The notes under the pieces were generated by a model, which worked only from the letters and a program-made list of their open reading frames with translations, was not told the origin of the DNA and did no database searches. From Nocardiopsis potens DSM 45234 (GTDB lineage: Bacteria; Actinomycetota; Actinomycetes; Streptosporangiales; Streptosporangiaceae): 64,000 nucleotides of DNA. Positions within the stretch are counted from its first letter, which is position 1, and the number at the start of each line of letters is the position of its first letter. The position numbers and the translations under genes were made by a program. The stretch covers positions 1 through 64,000 of the forward strand of contig NZ_ANBB01000052.1 of the NCBI RefSeq assembly GCF_000341105.1, read 5' to 3'. Below, piece by piece: positions 15,875 to 25,416 of this stretch.

Positions 15875-17644
15875 TCAGGCGTCCTTGATCTCGCAGACGA
15901 CGCCGCCGCTGGCGACGGTCTCGCCGGGGGAGACCGAGAGGCCGGCCACGGTGCCCGCCTTGTGCGCGGTGAGCGGCTGCTCCATCTTCATCGCCTCGAT
16001 GACCACCACGGTGTCGCCCTCGGCGACCTGCGCGCCGTCCTCGGCGACCACCTTGACCACGGTGCCCTGCATCGGGGAGACCAGGGAGTCGCCGCTCGCG
16101 GCCGCGGTGCCGCCGGACTTCCCGGACCGGTGGCCGCGCCTGCGGGCCGGGTTCCCGGGGGCGGGGGCCGCCGCGGCGGCGCCCAGGCCGGCGGGGAGCA
16201 CCACCTCCAGGCGCTTGCCGCCGACCTCGACGGTGACCCGCTCGCGCTCCTCCTGCTCGGCGGGGCCGCCCGGCGCGCCCTCGTAGGGCGGCACCGTGTT
16301 GTCGAACCCGGTCTCGATCCACCGGGTGTGCACCGAGAACGGCTCGTCGCCGGCGGGGGCGAAGGCCGGGTCCTCGATGACGGTGCGGTGGAACGGGATG
16401 ACGGTGGGCATCCCGCCCACCTCGAACTCGGCCAGGGCGCGCCGCGACCGCTCCAGCACCTGGCGCCGGTCGGAGCCGGTCACGATGAGCTTGGCGACCA
16501 TGGAGTCGAACGCCTGCGGGACGGTGAAGCCCTCCTCGCAGCCGGTGTCCACCCGGACCCCGGGGCCGCCGGGCAGGTTCAGCCGGGTGATGGTGCCCGG
16601 CGCGGGCATGAAGCCGCGCCCGGCGTCCTCGGCGTTGATCCGGAACTCCATGGAGTGCCCGCGCAGCACCGGGTCGGCGTAGCCCAGCTCCTCGCCGTCG
16701 GCGACCCGGAACATCTCCCGGACCAGGTCGATCCCGGAGACCTCCTCGGTCACCGGGTGCTCCACCTGGAGCCGGGTGTTGACCTCCAGGAACGACACGG
16801 TGCCGTCCGCGCCGACCAGGAACTCGCAGGTGCCCGCGCCGACGTAGCCGGCCTCGCGCAGGATCGCCTTGGAGGAGGAGTAGAGCAGCTCGGTCTGCTC
16901 GGCGGTGAGGAACGGCGCGGGGGCCTCCTCGACCAGCTTCTGGTGCCGGCGCTGCAGCGAGCAGTCCCGGGTGGAGACCACCACCACGTTGCCGTGGGAG
17001 TCGGCCAGGCACTGCGTCTCCACGTGCCGGGGCCGGTCCAGGTAGCGCTCCACGAAGCACTCGCCGCGGCCGAACGCGGTGACCGCCTCGCGCACCGCCG
17101 ATTCGTAGGCGTCGGCGACCTCGCCCATCTCCCGGACGACCTTCAGGCCGCGCCCGCCGCCGCCGAAGGCGGCCTTGATCGCGATCGGCAGGCCGTGCTC
17201 CTCGGCGAAGGCCACCACCTCCTCGGCGCCGGAGACCGGGTCGGCGGTGCCGGCCACCAGCGGGGCGCCGACCTTCTGCGCGATGTGCCGGGCCTGGACC
17301 TTGTCGCCCAGCGCGGTGATGGCCGCGGGCGGCGGGCCGATCCAGATCAGCCCGGCGTCGATCACGGCCTGGGCGAACTCGGCGTTCTCGGCGAGGAAGC
17401 CGTAGCCGGGGTGGACCGCGTCGGCGCCGGCGCGCTCCGCCACGTCGAGCAGCTTGGCGATGGACAGGTAGCTCTCGCCGGGGGTGTCCCCGCCCAGGGC
17501 GTAGGCCTCGTCGGCGACCTTGGCGTGCAGGGCGTCCCGGTCGGGGTCGGCGTAGACCGCGACGCTGCCCAGCCCGGCGTCGCGGCAGGCGCGCGCCACG
17601 CGTACCGCGATCTCGCCGCGGTTGGCGATCAGAACTTTACGCAC
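15875..17644 (-). CDS. Acyl-CoA (acetyl/propionyl) carboxylase alpha subunit: biotin carboxylase + biotin carrier
   Basis: A 589-residue protein that carboxylates its own biotin with ATP and bicarbonate and passes the carboxyl to the beta subunit, giving malonyl- or methylmalonyl-CoA. [20 protein letters not shown] opens the biotin carboxylase domain, an ATP-grasp core with GGGGRGLK lies near 170, and the C-terminal biotinyl domain has EAMKM at 550-554 (biotin on K553). The GTG start follows GGAGG, with TAGACT as a likely -10 further upstream. It lies downstream of accB and accE on the same strand, with its own short leader. Confidence 0.93.
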   Translation of the reverse strand: MRKVLIANRGEIAVRVARACRDAGLGSVAVYADPDRDALHAKVADEAYALGGDTPGESYLSIAKLLDVAERAGADAVHPGYGFLAENAEFAQAVIDAGLIWIGPPPAAITALGDKVQARHIAQKVGAPLVAGTADPVSGAEEVVAFAEEHGLPIAIKAAFGGGGRGLKVVREMGEVADAYESAVREAVTAFGRGECFVERYLDRPRHVETQCLADSHGNVVVVSTRDCSLQRRHQKLVEEAPAPFLTAEQTELLYSSSKAILREAGYVGAGTCEFLVGADGTVSFLEVNTRLQVEHPVTEEVSGIDLVREMFRVADGEELGYADPVLRGHSMEFRINAEDAGRGFMPAPGTITRLNLPGGPGVRVDTGCEEGFTVPQAFDSMVAKLIVTGSDRRQVLERSRRALAEFEVGGMPTVIPFHRTVIEDPAFAPAGDEPFSVHTRWIETGFDNTVPPYEGAPGGPAEQEERERVTVEVGGKRLEVVLPAGLGAAAAAPAPGNPARRRGHRSGKSGGTAAASGDSLVSPMQGTVVKVVAEDGAQVAEGDTVVVIEAMKMEQPLTAHKAGTVAGLSVSPGETVASGGVVCEIKDA

Positions 17645-17719
17645 GGTGGGAAATCCTCCTGGTAGGCGACTGCCGGACGTCGCGCCTGTGGATGGGAAGT
17701 CTAGGCCGCACCGGCCGGG

Positions 17720-17962
17720 TCACTCCGGGTGCATGCTGCGCCGCCAGGCGCCCGGGCCGGGGGCGGCGGTGCGGCGCGGGCCGCGGGCGCTCCGCCGCCA
17801 GGCGGAACCGGCCTGCCCGGCCGGTGCGGCCGCGCGGGCCGCCTCGGCGGCGCGGGCGCGCGCGGCGACCACGGCGACCAGGGCGGCGACCTCCTCGGGG
17901 GAGGCGTCGCCGCGGACGATGCTCAGCCGGGGCCGGTCCTCGCCGGTCGTCTCGCGGCTCAC
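17720..17962 (-). CDS. Acyl-CoA carboxylase epsilon subunit
   Basis: An 80-residue protein beginning [20 protein letters not shown], followed by [20 protein letters not shown] and an Ala/Arg-rich tail ending in a Trp-bearing segment. [12 protein letters not shown]... is the actinobacterial carboxylase epsilon signature; epsilon stabilises and activates the alpha-beta complex. The GTG overlaps the accB stop by four bases (GTGA), so it is translationally coupled. Confidence 0.85.
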   Translation of the reverse strand: MSRETTGEDRPRLSIVRGDASPEEVAALVAVVAARARAAEAARAAAPAGQAGSAWRRSARGPRRTAAPGPGAWRRSMHPE

Positions 17963-19566
17963 AGCGGGATGTTCCCGTGCTTCTTCGGCGGCAGCCGCTT
18001 GCGCTTGGTGCGCAGCGCGCGCAGCGCCTTGGCCACCGAGACGCGGGTCTCCGAGGGCAGGATGACCCCGTCGACGTAGCCGCGCTCGGCGGCGGCGTAC
18101 GGGTTGAGCAGGGTGTCCTCGTACTCCTCGACCAGGCGGGCGCGCTCGGTCTCGACGTCGTCGCCGGCGGCGGCCAGGGTGCGCCGGTGCAGGATGTTCA
18201 CCGCGCCCTGGGCGCCCATCACCGCGATCTGCGCGGTGGGCCAGGCCAGGTTGACGTCGGCGCCCAGGTGCTTGGAGCCCATCACGTCGTAGGCGCCGCC
18301 GAAGGCCTTGCGGGTGATCACCGTGACCAGCGGGACGGTGGCCTCGGCGTAGGCGTAGATGAGCTTGGCGCCGCGCCGGATGATGCCGTTCCACTCCTGG
18401 TCGGTGCCGGGCAGGAAGCCGGGGACGTCGACGAAGGTGAGCACCGGGACGTTGAACGCGTCGCAGGTGCGCACGAACCGGGCGGCCTTCTCCGAGGCGT
18501 CGATGTCCAGGCAGCCGGCGAAGTTCATCGGCTGGTTGGCGACGATGCCGACGCTGTGCCCCTCGACCCGGCCGTAGCCGACCACGATGTTCCCGGCGAA
18601 GTGCTCGTGCACCTCCAGGAACTCGCCGTCGTCCAGCACGTGCTCGACGACCCGGCGGATGTCGTAGGGCTGGTTGGCCGAGTCCGGGATGAAGGAGTCC
18701 AGCTCGGCGTCGGCCCCGGTGGGCTCCGGGTCGGAGTCGGCCGGCAGCACCGGGGCGTCGTCCAGGTTGTTGGAGGGCAGGTGGGCCAGGAGCTCCTTGA
18801 CGTAGTCGAGGGCGTCCTGCTCGTCGGCGCCCATGTAGTGCGCCACCCCGGAGCGGGTGTTGTGCGCCCGGGCGCCGCCCAGCTCCTCCATCGAGACGTC
18901 CTCGCCGGTGACGGTCTTGATCACGTCGGGGCCGGTGATGAACATCTGCGAGGTCTGATCGACCATCACCACGAAGTCGGTGAGCGCGGGGGAGTAGACG
19001 TGCCCGCCGGCCGCGGCGCCCATGATCAGCGAGATCTGCGGGACCACGCCGGAGGCGTGCACGTTGCGCTTGAAGATCTCGGCGTAGAGGCCGAGGGCCG
19101 CCACGCCCTCCTGGATCCGCGCGCCGCCGCCCTCGTTGATCCCGACGACCGGGCAGCCGGTGCTGAGCGCGTGGTCCAGGACCTTGACGATCTTCTCGCC
19201 GTAGACCTCGCCGAGCGAGCCGCCGAAGACGGTGACGTCCTGGCTGAACACCGCGACGGGGCGGCCGTCCACGGTGCCGTGCCCGGTGACCACGCCGTCG
19301 CCGTAGGGGCGGTTGGCGTCCATGCCGAAGCTGGTGGAGCGGTGCCGGGCCAGCGCGTCGAACTCGGTGAATGACCCGGGGTCGAGCAGGGCGTCGATCC
19401 GCTCGCGGGCGGTCATCTTCCCTTTCGCGTGCTGCTTCTCGATGGCTCGCGCGGATCCGGCGTGCACGGCCTCGTACCGGCGCCGCTGCAGGTCGGCGAG
19501 CTTGCCCGCGGTCGTGTGGATGTCGATGTCCTCCGCGGGCAGAGGTTCAGGGGCTTCGGTCGCCAT
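17959..19566 (-). CDS. Acyl-CoA carboxylase beta subunit (carboxyltransferase)
   Basis: A 535-residue carboxyltransferase of the AccB/PccB family, moving the carboxyl group from biotin to acetyl- or propionyl-CoA. The N-terminal half carries [20 protein letters not shown] and [20 protein letters not shown] with the acyl-CoA oxyanion glycines. The C-terminal half carries [23 protein letters not shown] and the biotin-site region [13 protein letters not shown]-like ([20 protein letters not shown]). Length and residues best match propionyl-CoA carboxylase beta subunits. First gene of accB-accE-accA. Confidence 0.93.
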   Translation of the reverse strand: MATEAPEPLPAEDIDIHTTAGKLADLQRRRYEAVHAGSARAIEKQHAKGKMTARERIDALLDPGSFTEFDALARHRSTSFGMDANRPYGDGVVTGHGTVDGRPVAVFSQDVTVFGGSLGEVYGEKIVKVLDHALSTGCPVVGINEGGGARIQEGVAALGLYAEIFKRNVHASGVVPQISLIMGAAAGGHVYSPALTDFVVMVDQTSQMFITGPDVIKTVTGEDVSMEELGGARAHNTRSGVAHYMGADEQDALDYVKELLAHLPSNNLDDAPVLPADSDPEPTGADAELDSFIPDSANQPYDIRRVVEHVLDDGEFLEVHEHFAGNIVVGYGRVEGHSVGIVANQPMNFAGCLDIDASEKAARFVRTCDAFNVPVLTFVDVPGFLPGTDQEWNGIIRRGAKLIYAYAEATVPLVTVITRKAFGGAYDVMGSKHLGADVNLAWPTAQIAVMGAQGAVNILHRRTLAAAGDDVETERARLVEEYEDTLLNPYAAAERGYVDGVILPSETRVSVAKALRALRTKRKRLPPKKHGNIPL

Positions 19567-19687
19567 GGAAAGCCAGCCTAGACCGGGCCCCGGGCGGCGG
19601 GGCGGGCCGACCCCGTATTACTCGCCGGTAATCGGGGAGGGAGGGACCGGGAGGCGGCGCGGCCGCGGCGACCTGGGGCGGACCGTG

Positions 19688-19703
19688 ATTGGTCCAGACC
19701 ACC
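19688..19703. promoter_or_regulatory. DasR-like (dre) palindrome in the ppc promoter region
   Basis: The core TGGTCCAGACCA (19690-19701) differs by one base from TGGTCTAGACCA, the core of the DasR operator (dre) that links GlcNAc status to metabolism in streptomycetes. TAGGCT, a possible -10 element for ppc, follows at 19708-19713, so a bound GntR-family regulator would block it. The divergent carboxylase operon starts 122 bp away. Confidence 0.4.
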
Positions 19704-19800
19704 CCGCTAGGCTGTGCCGCGCACGCCCACCGCGGATCTGGGCAACGGCGCCGGCGCGGTGACCCGAGGACAGGCTTACCGAGCGCGAGGAGACCTTGCG

Positions 19801-22455
19801 ATGGCGAACGATGCGACCCGGGCCGGCGCGGAGCGCGACAGCGCCCGGCAGGAGATGCCGGAGCGGCTGCGCGCCGACATCCGCCTGCTCGGCGGCACCC
19901 TGGGCACCGTCCTGGCCGAGGCCGGGGGCGAGGACCTGCTCGCCGACGTGGAGCGGCTGCGCACCGCGGTGATCGGCGCCCGGGAGGGCACCTCGACCGC
20001 GGCCGAGGCCACCGAACTGGTGGAGTCCTGGCCGCTGGAGCGGGCCAAGCAGGTCGCCCGCGCCTTCACCGTCTACTTCCACCTGGCCAACCTGGCCGAG
20101 GAGCACCAGCGGATCCGGGCGCTGCGCGAGCGCGACGACGCGGTGCACCCGCCGCGCGAGTCGCTGGCCGCCGCGGTCGAGCAGGTCCGCGCCGACTGCG
20201 GCGAGGAGCGGCTGGCCGAGTTCGTCGCCGGCATGGAGTTCCACCCGGTGCTCACCGCGCACCCCACCGAGGCGCGCCGCCGCGCGGTCTCCACCGCCAT
20301 CCTGCGGATCGGCGAGCAGCTGGAGCGGCTGCACGCCGCGCACCCCGACTCCACCGCCGAGCGGGAGGCGCGGCGCAGGCTGACCGAGGAGGTCGACCTG
20401 CTCTGGCGCACCTCCCAGCTGCGCTACACCAAGCTGGACCCGCTGGACGAGGTGCGCACCGCGATGGCGGCCTTCGACTCCACCGTCTTCGAGGTGGTCC
20501 CGGAGATCTACCGGTCGCTGGACGCCGCGCTGGACCCGAGCGGCACCGGCACCCGGCCGCCCTCGGCGCGCCCCTTCGTCCGCTACGGCAGCTGGATCGG
20601 CGGCGACCGGGACGGCAACCCGTTCGTCACCCACGAGGTGACCCGGGAGGCCATCGCGATCCAGTCCGAGCACGTGCTGCGCGCCCTGGAGGCGGCGGCG
20701 GGCCGGATCGCGCGCAACCTCACCGCCTACGGCAACCTCACCCCGGCCAGCGAGGACCTGCGGGACACGCTGGCCGCCGCGCAGGCCGGCTACCCGCGGG
20801 TGATGGCCGACATCGCCAAGCGCTCGCCCAACGAGCCCCACCGCCAGCTGCTGCTGTTCGCCACCGCGCGGCTGCGCGCCACCCGGGAGCGCGACGCCGA
20901 CCTGGGCTACCCCGGCCCCGACCGGCTCCTCGCCGACCTGCGCACGGTGCAGTCCTCGCTGGCCGCCGCCGGGGCGAACCGGCAGGCCTACGGCGAGCTC
21001 CAGCACCTCGTCTGGCAGGTGGAGACGTTCGGCTTCCACCTCGCCGAGCTGGAGATCCGCCAGCACAGCGAGGTGCACGCGCGCGCCCTGGAGGAGGTGC
21101 GGGCCGGCGGCGCGCTCTCCGAGCAGACCGAGGAGGTGCTGGCCACCCTCCGGGTGGTCGCCTGGATCCAGGAGCGGTTCGGGGTGGACGCCTGCCGCCG
21201 CTACATCGTCAGCTTCACCCGCTCCGCCGCCGACATCGCCGCGGTGCACGAGCTCGCCGCGCACGCCCTGCCGGCCGGCAAGGCCCCGGTCCTCGACGTC
21301 ATCCCGCTCTTCGAGACCGGCGCCGACCTGGACGCCTCGCCCGAGGTCCTGGACGGCATGCTGGAGCTGCCCGAGCTGCGCCGCCGGATGGAGGAGACCG
21401 GCGGCCGGCTGGAGGTCATGCTCGGCTACAGCGACTCGGCCAAGGACGTCGGCCCGGTCAGCGCCACCCTGCGGCTCTACGACGCGCAGGGCAGGCTCAC
21501 CGAGTGGGCTGAGCGGCACGGCGTCACCCTCACCCTGTTCCACGGCCGCGGCGGCTCGCTGGGCCGCGGCGGCGGGCCGGCCAGCCGGGCGCTGCTCGCC
21601 CAGGCCCCCGGCTCGGTCGCGGGCCGGTTCAAGGTGACCGAGCAGGGCGAGGTGATCTTCGCTCGGTACGGCCAGCGCGCCATCGCCCACCGCCACATCG
21701 AGCAGGTCGGCCACGCGGTGCTGATGGCCTCCACCGAGACGGTGCAGGAGCGGGCCCGCGAGGCGTCCGCCCGGTTCCGCAAGACCGCCGACGAGATCGC
21801 CGGCGCCGCGCACACCGCCTACCGGTCGCTGATCGACACCGACGGCTTCGCCGAGTGGTTCTCCCGGGTCAGTCCGCTGGAGGAGCTCGGCGAGCTGCGC
21901 CTGGGGTCGCGCCCGTCGCGCCGCTCGGCCGCCCGCGGCCTGGGCGACCTGCGCGCCATCCCGTGGGTGTTCGCCTGGACCCAGACCCGGGTCAACCTGC
22001 CCGGCTGGTACGGCCTGGGCACCGGCCTGGCCGCCGCCTCCGACCAGGAGGCGCTGCGCGCCGCCTACCGGGAGTGGCCGCTGTTCGCGTCGCTGCTGGA
22101 CAACGCGGAGATGAGCCTGGCCAAGACGGACCGCGCGATCGCCGAGCGCTACCTGCGCCTGGGCGGCCGCCCGGAGCTCACCGAGAAGGTCCTCGCCGAG
22201 TACGACCTCACCCGGGAGCTGGTGCTGCGCACCACCGGCCACACCCGCCTGCTGGAGAACCGCAGGGTGCTCTCCCGCGCGGTGGACCTGCGCAACCCCT
22301 ACGTGGACGCCCTCTCCCACCTGCAGCTGCGCGCCCTGAACGCGCTGCGCGGACCGGAGGCCGACACCCTCTCCGAGGAGGACCAGCGGCACCTGGAGCG
22401 GCTGCTGCTGCTCTCCGTCAACGGCGTCGCGGCCGGCCTGCAGAACACCGGCTGA
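19801..22455 (+). CDS. ppc: Phosphoenolpyruvate carboxylase
   Basis: An 884-residue anaplerotic enzyme carboxylating PEP to oxaloacetate. Catalytic motifs are TAHPTEARR (152-160, active-site His), WIGGDRDGNPFVT (near 267-279), GYSDSAKDVG (about 542-551), FHGRGGSLGRGGGP (about 580-593, PEP-binding Arg) and AIPWVFAWTQTR near 720. The C-terminus QNTG is the conserved carboxylate end. ATG at 19801 follows GAGGAG; in-frame upstream sequence is promoter-like. It is divergent from the acyl-CoA carboxylase operon. Confidence 0.96.
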   Translation: MANDATRAGAERDSARQEMPERLRADIRLLGGTLGTVLAEAGGEDLLADVERLRTAVIGAREGTSTAAEATELVESWPLERAKQVARAFTVYFHLANLAEEHQRIRALRERDDAVHPPRESLAAAVEQVRADCGEERLAEFVAGMEFHPVLTAHPTEARRRAVSTAILRIGEQLERLHAAHPDSTAEREARRRLTEEVDLLWRTSQLRYTKLDPLDEVRTAMAAFDSTVFEVVPEIYRSLDAALDPSGTGTRPPSARPFVRYGSWIGGDRDGNPFVTHEVTREAIAIQSEHVLRALEAAAGRIARNLTAYGNLTPASEDLRDTLAAAQAGYPRVMADIAKRSPNEPHRQLLLFATARLRATRERDADLGYPGPDRLLADLRTVQSSLAAAGANRQAYGELQHLVWQVETFGFHLAELEIRQHSEVHARALEEVRAGGALSEQTEEVLATLRVVAWIQERFGVDACRRYIVSFTRSAADIAAVHELAAHALPAGKAPVLDVIPLFETGADLDASPEVLDGMLELPELRRRMEETGGRLEVMLGYSDSAKDVGPVSATLRLYDAQGRLTEWAERHGVTLTLFHGRGGSLGRGGGPASRALLAQAPGSVAGRFKVTEQGEVIFARYGQRAIAHRHIEQVGHAVLMASTETVQERAREASARFRKTADEIAGAAHTAYRSLIDTDGFAEWFSRVSPLEELGELRLGSRPSRRSAARGLGDLRAIPWVFAWTQTRVNLPGWYGLGTGLAAASDQEALRAAYREWPLFASLLDNAEMSLAKTDRAIAERYLRLGGRPELTEKVLAEYDLTRELVLRTTGHTRLLENRRVLSRAVDLRNPYVDALSHLQLRALNALRGPEADTLSEEDQRHLERLLLLSVNGVAAGLQNTG

Positions 22456-22479
22456 CCCGCCGGGAAGCGCCCGGAGGAC

Positions 22480-22511
22480 GGGGGCCGCACCGCTCCGGCG
22501 GTGCGGCCCCC
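22480..22511. terminator. 14-bp stem terminator between ppc and Uma2 gene
   Basis: Arms 22480-22493 and 22498-22511 pair perfectly with a 4-base loop, midway between two convergent genes. Confidence 0.75.
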
Positions 22512-22521
22512 GCCGCCGTCG

Positions 22522-23133
22522 CTACGGAACCGGGAACCGCGAGGTGTCCAGGTCGAACCCGAACGGCTCGGGCAGCGCGACGGACTCGCCGAAGCGGACC
22601 TTGTGCACGTCGGCGTAGGCGCCGTTCAGCGGCTCGGAGTACAGCGTGGCGGCGGGCTCGCCCAGGAGCGGGTCCCACCGGTCGATCAGCAGGTAGAGCG
22701 GGACCGGTCCATGGGCGTAGCCCCAGAGCCTGGCCTTGCGGTCCCGGTCGGCGGTGCTCGGCGAGACGACCTCGACCACGATCAGGGCGTCGGCGGCGGA
22801 GTGGTCCGCGCCCCGCTCGTCGAGCGGCCCGGGCAGAACCGCCAGATCGGGGATGTAGAGCGAGAGCAGCGGGGGGACGCGCAGGTCGACCGCCTGGTGG
22901 ACGTCGCAGTCCGCGAGCGCGCCGCCGTCCCGGAGGATCTCCCGGTACAGCTGCTTCTGCACGTCCGCCACGATCCTGTTGTGGCCGTCCTGCGGCGGGG
23001 TCACGAGGAAGAGACCGCCTTCGATGATCTCGGCCCGCCAGCCCTCCGCGAGCTCCAGGCCCTGCCAGATGCCCAGTAGGGCCTCCCAGTGGGAGGATCG
23101 GCCCGCGCCGGGTTCCACGTCCGCCACGTGCAT
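22522..23133 (-). CDS. Uma2-family restriction-endonuclease-fold protein
   Basis: A 203-residue protein of the Uma2 (DUF820) family, with a PD-(D/E)xK nuclease-like fold and unknown biological role, abundant in actinobacteria and cyanobacteria. Visible elements are EIIEGGLFLVTPPQDGHNRI near the start, then IPDLAVLPG (catalytic Asp) and ALIVVEVVSPSTADRDR with the E-x-K-like VVEVVSPS motif, then KARLWGYAHGPVPLYLLID. ATG at 23133 has GGAGG 11 bases upstream; a GTG at 23145 overlaps that SD. It is isolated, convergent with ppc. Confidence 0.85.
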   Translation of the reverse strand: MHVADVEPGAGRSSHWEALLGIWQGLELAEGWRAEIIEGGLFLVTPPQDGHNRIVADVQKQLYREILRDGGALADCDVHQAVDLRVPPLLSLYIPDLAVLPGPLDERGADHSAADALIVVEVVSPSTADRDRKARLWGYAHGPVPLYLLIDRWDPLLGEPAATLYSEPLNGAYADVHKVRFGESVALPEPFGFDLDTSRFPVP

Positions 23134-23228
23134 ACGCCGCGTCACCTCCGAGGACCGAACGTAGCACCGGGCCGCCCCGGTGTCCTTGGGTTCACGATAA
23201 GCGGGCGCCGGAGCGGTATACAGGGCGC

Positions 23229-24101
23229 ATGACCGGCGATTCCCTGAACCCCGCGAACCCCGCCTACCGCGACCTGGACCGGCCGCCGCTCCGCGCCGAT
23301 GCGCTGCGCCGCGCGCTGGTCCGGCCCGGGGAGGTGTGGACCGGCGTCGAGGTGGTGCCGGAGCTGGGCTCCACCAACACCGAGCTGGCCGCGCGGGCCC
23401 GGGACGGCGCCCCCGCGGGGAGCGTGCTGGTGACCGAGCACCAGACCGCCGGGCGGGGGCGGCGCGGGCGCACCTTCACCGTGCCGCCGCGGGCCGCGCT
23501 GACCTTCTCGGTGCTGCTCCGGCCCGAGTCGCCGGCGTCCCGGTTCGGCTGGCTGCCGCTGATGATGGGCGTCGCCGCGGTGCGCGCCGCGTCCTCCGTC
23601 GCCCAGGTGGAGCCGGCGCTGAAGTGGCCCAACGACGTGCTGGCCCCGGAGGAGGACCGGGACGCCCCGCCGCGCAAGCTCGCCGGGATCCTCTCCGAGG
23701 CGGCGTTCTCCGAGGCCGGGCCGGGGGTGGTGATCGGCATGGGGCTCAACGTGTCGCAGCGCCGGGAGGAGCTCCCGGTGGAGTCCGCCACCTCGCTGGT
23801 GCTGGAGGGCGACCCGCACGGCGACCGGGACCCGCTGCTCCGCGCGGTGCTGCGCGCCTTCGCCGGCCTCTACCGCGCCTGGGAGGAGGCCGGCGGGGAC
23901 GCCGAGGCGAGCGGGCTGGCCGAGGAGTACCGCCGGCACTGCGACACCATCGGCCGCCGGGTCCGGGTGAACCTCCCCGGCGACCGGCTGCTGGAGGGCG
24001 AGGCGGTCGGCGTCGACGCCGAGGGCAGGCTCCAGGTCGCCGGCCCCCGCGGCACCGAGTCCCTCAGCGCCGGCGACGTCGTCCACGTCCGCCGGAGCTG
24101 A
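23229..24101 (+). CDS. birA: Biotin--[acetyl-CoA-carboxylase] ligase
   Basis: A 290-residue biotin protein ligase that attaches biotin to the carrier lysine of carboxylases such as the alpha subunit encoded 6 kb away. Motifs are ELGSTNTELAARA (45-57), GRGRRGR (75-81, biotinyl-AMP loop), LKWPNDVL (near 129-136, catalytic Lys) and KLAGILSE. There is no N-terminal DNA-binding domain, so it is an enzyme only, not a repressor. The C-terminal SH3-like domain ends DVVHVRRS. Confidence 0.9.
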   Translation: MTGDSLNPANPAYRDLDRPPLRADALRRALVRPGEVWTGVEVVPELGSTNTELAARARDGAPAGSVLVTEHQTAGRGRRGRTFTVPPRAALTFSVLLRPESPASRFGWLPLMMGVAAVRAASSVAQVEPALKWPNDVLAPEEDRDAPPRKLAGILSEAAFSEAGPGVVIGMGLNVSQRREELPVESATSLVLEGDPHGDRDPLLRAVLRAFAGLYRAWEEAGGDAEASGLAEEYRRHCDTIGRRVRVNLPGDRLLEGEAVGVDAEGRLQVAGPRGTESLSAGDVVHVRRS

Positions 24102-24122
24102 CCCCGCAGGCACCAGAGCGAC

Positions 24123-24168
24123 GATCTTGACGGCTATCAACACGCGTTGATAGCCGTCAAGATCATCG
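24123..24168. repeat. Dispersed palindromic repeat, copy B (perfect 19-bp stem)
   Basis: Arms 24123-24141 and 24146-24164 are perfectly complementary with an ACGC loop. The outer ends GATCTTGACG and CGTCAAGATCATCG are shared with the other copies, while the inner arm differs. It lies between the stops of convergent genes birA and the zeta-like gene, where it would act as a bidirectional terminator. Confidence 0.8.
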
Positions 24169-24202
24169 AGGGAGGGGCGGTGCGCGCGGTCGTCCGGGCG
24201 GG

Positions 24203-25222
24203 TCAGTGCCGGGCGCGGGCCGCCTCCAGGGCGGTGCGGGCGAAGGGCTCCTTCTCCCACTCGCCGTCGGGGCCGAGGCGGGCCGCGTACAGCAGGGCGC
24301 CGTCCCGGGAGACCACGTAGAGGGCGTCGGCCAGCCGGTGGGTCTCCAGGAACTCCGCGGTGTTGGGCACCCCGGCGTAGGCGCGCTCGTGGTGCTCCGG
24401 CGGCATCCAGCGGCCGAAGCCCTGCTCGCGGCGGGAGCGCCGGTACCGCTCCTCGATCGCGGCGGCGCTCTCGCCGAAGTCCGCGGCGACGAAGGCGACC
24501 CCCACCCGGTAGCCGGCCTCGCGGAACCCCTCGGTCCAGGCGGCCGCCCAGTCCGCGCGGCCCAGCGGGTGGCTGCACAGCACGTCGGAGCGGCCCTCCC
24601 GGACGTGCTCCAGCGCCATCGGGTGCAGCCCGCGGACCTGGGCCGGCAGCGCCGCGGAGGCGGCCCGGTCGTCCGCGGTCATCGCCGCCTCGTAGTCGGG
24701 GGAGAGCCGCATCAGGTCGTCCCCGTCGTAGCTCACCGTGCCCGGCGCCAGCGCCGGCAGCAGCGCCCGCTGCAGGGTGCTCTTGCCCGACCCCGGCTGG
24801 CCGCCGAAGATGAGCGCCTCGGGCTCCTCTCTGGGGGCGCCGGAGAGCCGGTCGCGCAGCGCCCGGTCGAAGGCGGCGCGGAGCTCCCCGGCGCCGAGCG
24901 GCTTCGGTGCGGCCGGCGCCGGGCCGAACCGGTGCCGGCCGCGCAGCGCGCGGAGCGCCTCCGGGTACTCCGCGGCCACCGCGCCCAGTTCGGCGCCGTC
25001 CAGGAAGGGCAGCCGCGCCTCCAGGTCGAGCAGGCGCCGCGCCTCCTTGTCCAGCGCGCCGCGCTCGGCCTCGGCGGCGCGGGGCAGCAGCGCGGAGTGC
25101 ACCCCGATCGCCGCGCTCAGCAGGTTGTAGGCGGTCTCGCGGGCGTCCCGGTCGGCGGCCGGCCGGGCCGGCACGCCGCCCAGCGCCGCGAACCGGTCCA
25201 GTAGAGAGAGGGGCAGGTCCAT
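24203..25222 (-). CDS. Zeta-toxin-family P-loop kinase, no adjacent antitoxin
   Basis: A 339-residue protein with a zeta-toxin-like kinase domain in its C-terminal 210 residues. Walker A IFGGQPGSGKSTL is at 138-150, SYDGDDLMRLSPDY near 165-178 matches the conserved DxD/E region, and RYRRSRREQGFGRW near 260 matches the lid arginines. Zeta toxins phosphorylate UDP-GlcNAc and poison wall synthesis. The first 130 residues are Ala/Leu-rich, helical and unassigned. No small epsilon-type antitoxin gene flanks it, so it may be a housekeeping relative or carry its own inhibitory N-domain. Confidence 0.75.
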   Translation of the reverse strand: MDLPLSLLDRFAALGGVPARPAADRDARETAYNLLSAAIGVHSALLPRAAEAERGALDKEARRLLDLEARLPFLDGAELGAVAAEYPEALRALRGRHRFGPAPAAPKPLGAGELRAAFDRALRDRLSGAPREEPEALIFGGQPGSGKSTLQRALLPALAPGTVSYDGDDLMRLSPDYEAAMTADDRAASAALPAQVRGLHPMALEHVREGRSDVLCSHPLGRADWAAAWTEGFREAGYRVGVAFVAADFGESAAAIEERYRRSRREQGFGRWMPPEHHERAYAGVPNTAEFLETHRLADALYVVSRDGALLYAARLGPDGEWEKEPFARTALEAARARH

Positions 25223-25416
25223 GCCACCGTGGGTTCCCGGGCCGGCCGCGGGCCACACCCGGCGCCCGCGGCCGGGAGCGGCCGGTCGGCCGATTTCTTG
25301 ACGCAGAGTGTTCTCACCCGCTAAACCGGCAGTGATGAAGGTGTGATCGCGTCAATCCCGGGCCGTTACCCGGGAACCGGTCGATCACCGGCTCCCACCG
25401 AACGACGAGAGAACGT

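Noticed and set aside
24203-25222. Full toxin-antitoxin operon
   Set aside because: Neither side of the zeta-like gene holds a small antitoxin-type gene; neighbours are birA and a cyclase with their own promoters or terminators.
25297-25360. CRP/cAMP-receptor operator in front of the adenylyl cyclase
   Set aside because: Only one half-site (GTGTGA) is present and the other half does not match TCACAC.
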